The notes beneath the pieces were generated by a model. That model was not told where the DNA came from and searched no databases. It saw only the letters and a program-made list of their open reading frames with translations. The translations under genes and the position numbers were made by a program. From positions 62,001 through 126,000 of the forward strand of contig JBMNKF010000003.1 in assembly GCA_050952065.1 (NCBI GenBank): DNA of 64,000 bases, given 5' to 3'. The first letter of the stretch is position 1. The number at the start of each line of letters is the position of its first letter. This document shows positions 1 through 7,516 of this stretch, piece by piece. This DNA is from JAXGZG01 sp050952065 (lineage in GTDB: Bacteria; Bacillota; Sulfobacillia; Fermentithermobacillales; Fermentithermobacillaceae).

Positions 1-1
1 C

Positions 2-535
2 CGCGGAGTTGTAGTGCTCTCAGGGTCAACCCGAAAGGCCCAAGGAGATATGGCTTCCAGCGTAAACGCCCGTATGTCTCGATGTGGCGAGCCTTTGGCA
101 ATGGTCGGAGTTGGCGGCCTTCAGCACAGCGTGGGCGACATACAGGAGTCCTACGCAGAAGCGCTAAGGGCTATAGACCTGGGGGCAAGGGTGAGCCCCA
201 AAGCGGCTTTTCTGGAGTACAGGTCGCTGGCCCCCTACGACCTTCTTCTCTGCATGGCGGCTTGCCCCATGTGCGGGTACTACGGTAGGGATGCCATCGA
301 GAGACTCGTGACTTACGATTCCATGCACGGTCAAGGCCTTGTACAGACTCTGGAAGCCTACCTGGACTGGTATGGCAGGAGGAGAAAGGCTGCCGCACAG
401 TTGAACGTTCATCCCAACACCCTCGATTACCGCATAAGGAAGATATCTGAGATTACCGGTTTGGACCTTGATGATCCTAGCGTGAGACTAACGCTCCACA
501 TCTGGACAAAGGCGTTGTTGGTGTCCAAGCGGTGA
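2..535 (+). CDS. PucR/CdaR-family transcriptional regulator, C-terminal part
   Basis: The reading frame is open to the left window edge, so the true start lies outside. The visible part begins in the GGDEF-like middle domain typical of the CdaR/PucR family (a short G-V-G-G stretch followed by S-Y-x-E-A-L-R-A-I and a Leu-rich end). It finishes with the PucR-type C-terminal helix-turn-helix, recognisable from the motif VHPNTLDYRIRKI followed by T-G-L-D-L-D-D-P and R-L-T-L-H. Proteins of this family activate catabolic operons (sugar diacids, purines, amino acids) in response to a ligand bound by the missing N-terminal domain. The regulated genes cannot be deduced: the next gene is convergent and damaged. 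The family call is firm; the ligand is unknown. Confidence 0.85.
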   Translation, partial: RGVVVLSGSTRKAQGDMASSVNARMSRCGEPLAMVGVGGLQHSVGDIQESYAEALRAIDLGARVSPKAAFLEYRSLAPYDLLLCMAACPMCGYYGRDAIERLVTYDSMHGQGLVQTLEAYLDWYGRRRKAAAQLNVHPNTLDYRIRKISEITGLDLDDPSVRLTLHIWTKALLVSKR

Positions 536-544
536 GCCGCTTCG

Positions 545-562
545 GCACCTTTACGAAGGTGC
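545..562. terminator. Hairpin between convergent genes
   Basis: A perfect 7-bp inverted repeat (GCACCTT / AAGGTGC) with a 4-base loop lies between the regulator stop and the end of the convergent glycosyltransferase gene. There is no T-tract on either side, so its action as a terminator is a guess from position. Confidence 0.35.
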
Positions 563-595
563 GGAATCTCAATGTGATAACCGGCATGGGACTCG

Positions 596-2087
596 CTATG
601 GCACCCAAAGGAAGTCTTTCCCGGATGACCTTCTTGGGTGACTCATAGGTTCAGCTATCAACATGAATTCCTCTGCATAGAGATTTGGGCAGTACGGTCT
701 GCTCGTGTATTGCCCCGCGCCTGGCACTCTTGGGGTTTTGGTGCCAGAGCCCGGTTCAGGCTCGGGTTCGAGCTTTCCTTGAGCATAGTCTCTGGGGATC
801 GACAGCAACCTTTCTGTGAGGGGATTCGTCTCTGGATCGGGAAGATTCAGGAACCGCACCTCTGTCACTTGAAATCCCGAGTCCCAGAACCAACCTAACG
901 CTTTTTCGGGAGAAGCTGTCGGCCCCCATGCCGGCCTCGGATAGGTACGTGGTTCTGCAGCCAAGAGAAGCGGCAAGATTCTCTCACTTGACCATGAGTT
1001 CCTGATGATAGCCACCATATGGGAATTGTCTGCCATGACGGCCCTTGTTTGCCTCAAGAACCTCCTGGGGTTTGTTGAGGCTTCCAGACACCACTGAGCC
1101 AGTACCAGGTCAAATTTCCCCTGGGAGTCAAGATCTGAGGGGATGTCTTTCATCTCCTTGAACACCGGTGCTCCACCGTTTCCTGACAGGTGAGTTAGCG
1201 CGACTTTCTTGAGACCTCGGTCTGCTTCGAGTCCCGTGACGCTTTCAGCGCCTTCCCATAGAGCTCTCAGGAGATTGGCGCCTGCCCTGCAACGAAGGTC
1301 AAGGACTCGTTTTCCCCGGGGGTCAATCGTTTCGAAGAATTCGGGACGCGGGTACGGGAAGTTGGGATCGTCAACTCCCCACTTTGCGCAGAAGCGGTTT
1401 GCAGTGGAGTCGAGAACGTACCGGGGATAACCGCTGTTGCTTGGGATGGTCGGGGATGCATAGGTGTTTGAGGTTAGTGAGATGTCGGATGACCTGGATA
1501 TACTGTGGGTACCGGTAGTGCTGTTGTGAACTAGGGTGTCGCCTGCTAGATAGACCGTACGACCCAAGAGAGCGGCCTTTAGGCAAATATCGTCGTCTTG
1601 GAACCTTCCCGGGCACAAGACTTCATCGAAACCTCTTGCCTCATGAAACAATTCTCTGCCTATGAGCATGGCATCGGAGCCTACGCTCACAGTTGGCCGC
1701 CATTTGCATGGATTACGTCTGTTGGACCTTCCTCCGACGGGAGCCTGACTGCACAGGGGTCCCACGATTCCTGCTCCCGTGTTCTCTATACAGGACAGCA
1801 TGTTCGTGAGCCATCCGGGGGGTCACCACAGTGCTGCCGTCCATGAACAATAGGTACTTGCCTCGAGCCTCCGCAGCAACCCGGTTCTTTACGCTGAACG
1901 GGTTTCTTGCACACTCTTTGCGGACAAATCTTATGTTGTCCTGTCCGGTAACCAAATCGTCAAGTTCGTGAAACGGAGGTTGCGTGGCTATGACCTCGTG
2001 TTCTTCCGGAGTGAACTCCGCTAGACTCTTGAGACACAGTCGGGCCTCTTCCGGATTATCCGATGTGACCACGATTATGCTAACCAA
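596..2087 (-). pseudogene. Family 2 glycosyltransferase fused to a SAM methyltransferase, frameshifted
   Basis: The N-terminal part (2087 down to about 1820) reads as a GT2 glycosyltransferase: M-V-S-I-I-V-V-T-S start, then a conserved region ending in L-L-F-M-D-G-S, the family's metal-binding Asp region. The remainder, in another frame, continues the GT2 fold (GRFQDDDICLKAALLGR, then V-H-N-S). It runs on into a class I methyltransferase with motif I VLDLRCRAGANLL and a later DLVLAQWCLE. The two frames join if one base is removed from the G6 run at 1817-1822 (C6 on the coding strand), giving T-P-G-W-L-T. Motif I normally reads D-x-G-x-G; here both glycines are Arg, so the methyltransferase may be inactive or miscalled. 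Such fusions modify surface glycans; substrate unknown. It is the first of a run of genes with the same kind of defect, so a sequence error is as likely as a true pseudogene. Confidence 0.7.
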
Positions 2088-2202
2088 GGGCGGGCACCTC
2101 GCGTCAACATCCTATGAGGTGTCGCCCCCATGTGGCCACCTGGCATTTGCGTATACAGGGTATTGACACCAAGCAGAGAACGTTTTCTTCCGCCGTCTCT
2201 CG

Positions 2203-2211
2203 TGATATAGT
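2203..2211 (+). promoter_or_regulatory. Extended -10 element upstream of the serS leader
   Basis: The sequence TGATATAGT fits an extended -10 (TG-n-TATAGT) and lies just before the structured serS leader. No convincing -35 is found at 16-18 bp. A TTGACA at 2163-2168 is 37 bp away and cannot be its partner. Confidence 0.4.
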
Positions 2212-2214
2212 CTT

Positions 2215-2492
2215 CCAAAGCCCGTGAAGGGGACGGTAGGCGTTAGCCAGGGTTCAGAGAGTCGCCGTCAGGTGAGAGGCGATCCCTAGTGCGCCGTTAG
2301 CACCCCTGAGGCGCGCATCGGAACGCTTTGGGCCCTCGAGAGGTTTCTTAGGGAGAATAGATCCGGCCCCGGGTGAGTATGGTGCGACGGATAGTCCCGT
2401 TAGAGGCGTTTGAGGCGGCCGCGTCTGGCCGCGCATCAAGGTGGCACCACGAGAGCAGGCAATCTCGTCCTTGGAGATTGCCTGCTTTTTGT
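2215..2492 (+). promoter_or_regulatory. T-box riboswitch, serS leader
   Basis: The region is a non-coding leader of about 280 nt ending 50 nt before the serS start. It carries the conserved T-box sequence AAGGTGGCACCACG at 2438-2451, followed directly by an intrinsic terminator. This is the standard arrangement in which uncharged tRNA pairs with the T-box and forms the antiterminator. A TCC triplet in the proximal stem region, near 2284, would be a serine specifier, but I did not fold the leader. The downstream gene being serS supports a tRNA-Ser sensor. The regulatory element looks intact even though the gene it controls is interrupted. Confidence 0.88.
2453..2490 (+). terminator. T-box intrinsic terminator before serS
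   Basis: The arms GCAGGCAATCTC and GAGATTGCCTGC surround a short loop and are followed by TTTTTG. This strong rho-independent hairpin competes with the T-box antiterminator. Confidence 0.9.
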
Positions 2493-2542
2493 TTTCGGTA
2501 GTCCCAAAGAGGCAAGTCGAGACATTCGGGAGGTATGGAGTC

Positions 2543-3818
2543 GTGTTCGATTTGGAGGTTCTAAAGAAGAATCGGCCCCTTGTGGAGGAGATGCTTCGGA
2601 AGCGGGGACAGGAAGCGCCCCTTGACGAGATCCTGCTTCTGGAAGAAAACAGGGTTCAATTGGTGCGAAGCATCAATTCCCTTAGAGAGCAAAGAAACTC
2701 CATCTCAAGCCAAGTCAAAACCTGCAGGGACCAGGACTGCAGGGAAAGGCTAATTGAGTCCAGCCGCGAGATCCGGGCCCAGGTCCTTGATGCGGAAAGC
2801 CGGTTGGCGGAAGTATCTGCACGAATCCGAGACCTGGTCATGTGGCTGCCTAACATGCTGGCACCGGATGTGCCTTACGGTGAAGACGAGTCGGGAAATG
2901 TGGAGGTTCGAAGACACGGGGTACCCCAGAGTCATGGATTTCCCCGTCAAAGACCACGTTGAACTGGGGGAGAGCCTCGACATTCTGAGTATGTCTATGG
3001 GTGCCAAGACCTGGGGCACACGGACATACTATCTCAGGCGGGAGGCCGTCTATCTGGAATTTGCCCTGGTGCGTTACGCTTTGGACCTTCTCGTGGAAGA
3101 GGGCTTCGTTCCCGTAATCCCTCCGGTTATGGCTCGTTCAGATGTTCTCTTAGGGACTCGCCACTATCCGTTCATGAAAGAACAGATTCTACAGAATTGA
3201 AGGCGAGGACTTGGGACTTGTGGGTACTTCCGAGATTCCCTTGGCTGCCATGCACGCAGGAGACATTCTGGACGAAGGCGATCTTCCCTTGAAGTATGCC
3301 GGATTTTCTCCGTGTTACCGGACTGAACTGGGTTCGGGCGGGCGCGACATCCGTGGCCTAATACGCACTCACCACTTCGACAAGGTAGAGATGTTCGTGT
3401 TCGACACAACCCATGTGTTCTGACGATACTCTGGAATATATGGTGTCGCTGGAAGAGCGCATCTACCAGGGACTCGGCATTCCATACAGAGTGATGAAAA
3501 TGTGTTCGGGGGAATCTCGGACCGGTGGCATACAAGAAGTACGATCTAGAGTTTTGGAAACCGGCGGACGGGGTCTACAGAGAGTTCACTTCATGCAGCA
3601 ACTGTACGGATTTCCAGGCTAGAGGGCTTAACATCCGGTATAGGCCCAAGGACGGAGGGAAGCCGGAGTTCGTCCACACCTTGAACGGTACGGGCATAGC
3701 CATAGGCCGGACTCTGGTTGCCATTATTGAGAATTTCCAGGAAGCCGACGGTTCGGTGACTGTTCCCGAAGTTCTGAGGCCCTATATGCCTGGAGGTCAA
3801 GCAAGGATCTGCCGTTAA
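2543..3818 (+). pseudogene. serS: Seryl-tRNA synthetase, broken by four +1 shifts
   Basis: Class II seryl-tRNA synthetase, which charges tRNA-Ser. The GTG start at 2543 has the SD GGGAGG 9 bases before it and gives V-F-D-L-E-V-L-K-K-N. The coiled-coil tRNA-binding arm (about residues 30-105) is intact in the first frame. The catalytic domain is spread over all three frames: DHVELGESLDILS, then GTSEIPLAAMHAGD and the motif 2 region (C-Y-R-T-E-L-G-S-G-G-R-D), then L-E-E-R-I-Y-Q-G-L-G-I-P-Y-R, then the SCSNCTDFQAR signature to the C-terminal VPEVLRPYMPGG. Frame changes fall at about 2918-2927, 3187-3188, 3418-3419 and 3508-3512. Each is repaired by removing one base from a short run. One catalytic-core motif reads G-T-R-H where G-T-G is usual. 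Because the enzyme is essential and the T-box is intact, sequence error is the favoured explanation; a second serS elsewhere is the alternative. Confidence 0.85.
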
Positions 3819-3851
3819 CGCCCCGGCGCTTCGACGCCAGCAGAGCCTAGT

Positions 3852-3872
3852 GTTGGGGCACTGTGCCCTAAC
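3852..3872. other. Imperfect 21-bp palindrome
   Basis: GTTGGGGCAC-T-GTGCCCTAAC, 9 of 10 pairs matching, lies in the gap between serS and the hydrolase gene. It could be the stem of a terminator (no T-tract) or an operator. No function can be assigned. Confidence 0.35.
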
Positions 3873-4004
3873 AAGACCCATTCAAACAGTGGAGACTTCG
3901 GAGGATACGGAGATACTCTGGTCGAATGCTGTCCTGTTGGTCTGGCGAAACGCTCCAGAATTCGAGACTCAGAAGTCTCGGGAGACTGCGAGGAGGAGTA
4001 TCTG

Positions 4005-4983
4005 ATGGATGAAATCGTGAGGCAGATCGAGGAACTGAAAAGGCAGCAGGCCGGGTTGGGCCATGTCTTGGCCACCTTGGCAAAGGCGATTGATGATGTT
4101 CAGTGGTACAACGTCATGCACGGGAAAGCTACCGTCGACAAAGTCCTTTTTACCGGGCCGCCCCCGGCTAATCTCCTGGCTCAGTCACCTCAGGACCGAG
4201 GCAACCCCCTCAAGATCCATGCCTATACCTTTGCGCCAACAGGTATCGATCAGTCCAAGAAGCACCCGTTGCTCGTATTCGTCCACGGAGGAGTTCATTG
4301 CCAACTTCAATACTGATTCCGCTCATATCGTGCAGGAACTTGTGGCTCAGGGCTACATAGTGGTTGCCCCCGATTACCGCGGCAGCACAGGATACGGAGA
4401 GCAGTTTTACAAGTTTATCGACTATGGGCGGTCTCGAGGTCGAAGATGCCTTTGCTGCCCGCAACTTCATGATCGAGAATGAGCCGCTGGTTGATCCCGG
4501 ATCGAGTTGGCATATTGGGATGGAGCCACGGCGGGCTTATCACACTGATGAACATCTTCAATCATCCCGATGCCTACAAAGTGGCCTACGCCGGTGTCCC
4601 GGTTAGCGACCTTGTGGCCCGCATGGGGTACAAGGGCCCCCACTACCAGAGCCTGTTTTCGGCCCCATACCATATTGGGAAGACGGCTGTCGAGGACCCC
4701 GCGGAGTATATCAGGAGGTCGCCGGCTTGGCAGGTTGAGAGACTTGAGACACCATTGCTGATACACACGACTACAAACGACGAAGATGTCAATGTCCTGG
4801 AAGTCTTGCACCTGATAAAGGCCCTGAAGGCTGCCGGGAAGGAGTTCGAATACAAGGTTTACGAAAACGAGCCCGGCGGCCACGTGTTCAACAGGAATAG
4901 ACACCAAGGCTGCCAAGGAATCCAGGAAAGAGATATACGCTTTCCTGGCCCGTTATCTCGAACCGGAGACTCCGACACAATAA
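4005..4983 (+). pseudogene. S9-type (prolyl oligopeptidase family) alpha/beta hydrolase, broken by four +1 shifts
   Basis: The ATG at 4005 follows GAGGAGGAG. An N-terminal charged helical segment (E-I-V-R-Q-I-E-E-L-K-R-Q-Q) and about 60 linker residues precede an alpha/beta hydrolase domain without a beta-propeller. Stitched across frames it reads HPLLVFVHGG, then V-A-P-D-Y-R-G-S-T-G-Y-G, the nucleophile elbow GILGWSHGG (Ser), the acid region TTNDEDVN and the histidine in PGGHVFNR, ending L-A-R-Y-L-E-P-E-T-P-T-Q. All triad regions are therefore present. Frame changes at about 4298-4299, 4426-4428, 4499-4500 and 4896-4897 are each repaired by deleting one base of a run. The reconstructed length is about 325 residues. 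The likely product is a cytoplasmic peptidase or esterase; the substrate is unknown. It is distinct from the intact, propeller-containing S9 peptidase at 34-36 kb. Confidence 0.75.
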
Positions 4984-5074
4984 GCATCGGTTTCTTGCGC
5001 GATTCTTGGGGAAAGAAAACCAGACCAGGCACTTTTGGGTGCAGGTCTGGTTAATTCTGTGTCATGCTCCTGGT

Positions 5075-5264
5075 TTACTCGCGGTCTGCTCGAAGAACGC
5101 CTCCTGCTGGCCAAGTTGTAGTTAGCCATATCCCTGATAATGATGGTTACAGCCGTGGGCGGTACTTGGAGTGACTTAACTATTGCCTCGGTCACCAACT
5201 TTGCCAACTCTCGTTTCTGTTCCACGGTTCTGCCTTCGAGCATTTCTACCTGCACGATTGGCAC
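5075..5264 (-). pseudogene. 4-oxalocrotonate tautomerase family protein, one +1 shift
   Basis: A small tautomerase of about 62 residues. The GTG start leaves Pro as the first residue after Met removal (P-I-V-Q-V-E-M-L-E-G-R-T), which is the catalytic base of the family, and an SD GGAG lies about 10 bases upstream. The body (EQKRELAKLVTEAIVKSL, then T-I-I-I-R-D-M) fits well. Read as given, the frame misses the normal end. Removing one base of the AA pair at 5113-5114 gives N-W-P-A-G-G-V-L-R-A-D-R-E and a stop, exactly the usual family C-terminus. Such enzymes isomerise enol/keto dicarboxylates, but most stand-alone genome copies have no known substrate. Confidence 0.8.
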
Positions 5265-5494
5265 TTGGCACTCATCTCCTTTACCTTGGTAATACGCCGC
5301 CCGTTACGCTACTGCCTTCTTCCCCCGGCCTGATCTGAACCAGAGCAAACTGGACCAACCGTTGAAGACGCTATCTGGGGCCAGATACTAACAGGAATTA
5401 GGAATCGGCTGCCGTGCTAAGATGTAGCAGAAAGCGAACTCCTTGGGGGGCTCAACGTGGCGGTCCGCGACATTTGCGGGCCATCTATCCGCTG
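5265..5494. other. Intergenic region before the rimP operon, nothing recognised
   Basis: This stretch separates the divergent tautomerase and the rimP operon. Together with the promoter and leader listed next it makes a gap of more than 300 bases. I see no coding frame with a plausible start, no tRNA and no repeat in it. Confidence 0.5.
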
Positions 5495-5503
5495 TGATAT
5501 ACT
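5495..5503 (+). promoter_or_regulatory. Extended -10 promoter of the rimP operon
   Basis: TGATATACT is an extended -10 (TG-n-TATACT). A weak -35-like TTGCGG lies at 5474-5479, 18 bases before the hexamer. The element precedes a leader of about 90 nt with a terminator hairpin and then rimP. Confidence 0.5.
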
Positions 5504-5551
5504 GACTCTGCAGTGTTTTCCGGAAGCTTTCCATCGAGGGGATTTTGTCGG

Positions 5552-5580
5552 AGTGGGTTTCTATTCGAACCCACTTTTTG
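5552..5580 (+). terminator. Intrinsic terminator in the rimP operon leader
   Basis: AGTGGGTTT and AACCCACT arms with a short loop are followed by TTTTTG. The hairpin lies between the promoter and rimP, about 20 bases before the start codon. It can stop either upstream read-through or the operon's own transcript (an attenuator). NusA, encoded second in the operon, acts on such hairpins, so feedback is conceivable. Confidence 0.7.
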
Positions 5581-5602
5581 TATGTTGTCGGGGTGATGGG
5601 CA

Positions 5603-6106
5603 ATGAGACTTCGGGGACTAGAAGATGACCTGTTCATGGACTTTGAGCCCTTGGTAAGGGAAATGAACATCGGCGTGGACGTCTTGGATGTTGAGTTTAT
5701 CAAGGAGAACAAGCGCCGCATCCTGAGAGTCACGATTTACAGCCCCGACGGCATCACGTTGGACCACTGTGCTCGGGTGCAGAAGGTCCTAAGTGAAAGG
5801 CTCGATGTGCTTGACCCGATCCCGGATGCCTATGATCTGGAGGTCTCGTCCCCCGGGCTTGAAAGGACGCTGCGACGCGACAAGGAGTTTTGCGTGTTCA
5901 AAGGCTCTTTGTGTCAGGCGAACCTGTTCGCGCCTGTGGATGGTAAGAGGACATTCCAGGGTACGTTGGCGGGTACGGAGATCGGGCAAGACGGAGAACC
6001 GGTTATCGTCCTCAAGACGCGTCAGGGGTTGGTTACCCTGCCCAGGAAGAATGTGGCAAGGGTCCGGTTAGTCTACGATCCCAAGCCCCGAAAGGGCGAA
6101 GAGTAG
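5603..6106 (+). CDS. rimP: Ribosome maturation factor RimP
   Basis: A 167-residue protein acting in late 30S subunit assembly. The N-terminal alpha/beta domain carries L-D-H-C-A-R-V-Q and the family signature Y-D-L-E-V-S-S-P-G-L-E-R-T-L near residues 75-88, followed by a C-terminal SH3-like barrel. The ATG at 5603 has GGGGTGATGGG upstream, partly overlapping the spacing region. It is the first gene of the rimP-nusA-ylxR-infB cluster, the standard order in Bacillota, and lies 16 bases before nusA. Confidence 0.95.
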   Translation: MRLRGLEDDLFMDFEPLVREMNIGVDVLDVEFIKENKRRILRVTIYSPDGITLDHCARVQKVLSERLDVLDPIPDAYDLEVSSPGLERTLRRDKEFCVFKGSLCQANLFAPVDGKRTFQGTLAGTEIGQDGEPVIVLKTRQGLVTLPRKNVARVRLVYDPKPRKGEE

Positions 6107-6122
6107 GAAGGAGGCGGGAGGA

Positions 6123-7151
6123 ATGAACGGCGAGATTCTATTGGCGCTCGGCCAGTTAGAGAGAGAGAGAGGCATCGCTGTAGAGGACCTGGTCGACGCT
6201 CTGGAGTCGGCATTGTTGTCGGCATATAGGAAACACTTTGGTTCTGCAGATAACGTGAGAATCGAGTTTAATAGGGAGACGGGCAAGATCCGTGTCCTCT
6301 CCCGCCGGGAAGTGGTTTCGGAAGTTGTCGATCCCAAGCGGGAAATAGAACTTTCTAGCGCCCGGGCAGTTAATCCTTCATACAGCCTAGGCGATGTCGT
6401 AGAAAAGGAAATTCCGGCGCAAGGATTTGGGCGGATAGCCGCGCAGACGGCAAAGCAGGTAGTCCTCCAAAAGCTCAGAGAAAAAGAGCGCGGCATGATC
6501 TACGAAGAGTTTGCCGAGCGCGAGGGCGACGTTGTCACAGGGCAGGTAGTCCGGATCGAGCGTGGAGTTATAATCGTAGATCTTGGCAGGGTGGAAGGGT
6601 TCATTCTCCCACCTGAACAGGTCAGGTCCGAGAAATACAAGGAGAGAGACAGACTGAAAGCCTATGTGCTAGAGGTGAGGAAGTCGCCCAAAGGCCCCCA
6701 GATCCTTTTGTCGAGGACTCATCCAGGTCTCCTGAAGAGGCTTTTCGAACTCGAGGTCCCAGAAATCAGAGACGGAGTCGTAGAGATTCGCGGTATAGCC
6801 AGGGAGGCGGGAGCAAGGTCGAAGGTGGCCGTCAAGGCTAATCTGCCGGAAGTCGATGCTCTGGGTGCCTGCGTTGGGGCTCGGGGCAGCAGGGTTCAAG
6901 CCATCGTGCAGGAGCTTCGTGGAGAGCGCATCGACATAATCGAGTGGGATGAAGACTTGCGAGTGTTTGTGGCCAATGCTCTGAATCCCGCTAAGGTGAC
7001 AGGCGTTGATATAGACAGTGAGCAGCGGGTTGCTAGAGTGACAGTGCCGGAGCACCAATTGTCCCTCGCTATTGGCAGAGATGGTCAGAACGCGAGATTG
7101 GCTGCAAGACTCACCGGTCTCAAGGTCGATATCAAGGCGGAAAAGAGATAG
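6123..7151 (+). CDS. nusA: Transcription termination/antitermination factor NusA
   Basis: A 342-residue NusA of the short Gram-positive form, without the C-terminal acidic repeats of E. coli. The N-terminal RNA-polymerase-binding domain (about 1-120) is followed by an S1 domain (G-Q-V-V-R-I-E-R-G-V-I-I-V-D-L-G, about residues 138-200). Two KH domains follow, with the signatures GACVGARGSRVQAIVQEL and LAIGRDGQNARLAARLTG. It binds RNA polymerase and nascent RNA and modulates pausing and hairpin termination. The ATG at 6123 follows GGAGGCGGGAGGA. It is cotranscribed with rimP. Confidence 0.96.
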   Translation: MNGEILLALGQLERERGIAVEDLVDALESALLSAYRKHFGSADNVRIEFNRETGKIRVLSRREVVSEVVDPKREIELSSARAVNPSYSLGDVVEKEIPAQGFGRIAAQTAKQVVLQKLREKERGMIYEEFAEREGDVVTGQVVRIERGVIIVDLGRVEGFILPPEQVRSEKYKERDRLKAYVLEVRKSPKGPQILLSRTHPGLLKRLFELEVPEIRDGVVEIRGIAREAGARSKVAVKANLPEVDALGACVGARGSRVQAIVQELRGERIDIIEWDEDLRVFVANALNPAKVTGVDIDSEQRVARVTVPEHQLSLAIGRDGQNARLAARLTGLKVDIKAEKR

Positions 7152-7227
7152 TTTTAGGTAATGTCCACAAAGCGTAACCAGAGGAGGTTACCGGGGAGGA
7201 TGTAAAGAAGCCAAGGAGGTGGGGGTA

Positions 7228-7509
7228 ATGGCCAGAAAACTGCCTCAGAGGACTTGCCTGGGGTGCCAGGAGAAGAAGTCCAAAAGGGAAATGATACGTA
7301 TCATTCGCACTCCCCAAGGTACGGTGGAAATCGATTCCACAGGGAAGAAGTCCGGAAGAGGCGCCTACGTGTGCCCAGATCTTGAGTGCCTCGAGCGCTT
7401 AAAGAAGGGAAAGCGTTTGGAGAGAGTTCTGGAAGTCTCCCTGCCTCCTTCGATTTTTGAGGAACTTCACGATAGAATCGTCCAGATACAAGCGGACGTC
7501 AGGAGGTGA
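7228..7509 (+). CDS. ylxR: YlxR family RNA-binding protein (RNase P modulator type)
   Basis: A 93-residue basic protein with the YlxR signature RTCLGCQEKKSKREMIRI and G-R-G-A-Y-V-C-P-D. Family members bind RNA; Bacillota homologues have been reported to modulate RNase P. The ATG at 7228 is preceded by AGGAGGTGGGGG. It sits between nusA and infB as in Bacillus, but the L7Ae-like ylxQ gene that often follows it is absent: only 7 bases separate its stop from the infB start. Confidence 0.92.
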   Translation: MARKLPQRTCLGCQEKKSKREMIRIIRTPQGTVEIDSTGKKSGRGAYVCPDLECLERLKKGKRLERVLEVSLPPSIFEELHDRIVQIQADVRR

Positions 7510-7516
7510 CGGCCCG

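Noticed and set aside
2163..2168. TTGACA as the -35 of the serS promoter
   Set aside because: It is 37 bases from the only good -10 (2206-2211) and no -10 lies at 16-18 bases.
1817..5114. Programmed +1 frameshifting as an explanation of the ten frame changes
   Set aside because: The sites share no slippery codon, stop codon or stimulator. The run bases differ (C, G, T, A) and the changes occur on both strands in unrelated genes, including four in one gene.
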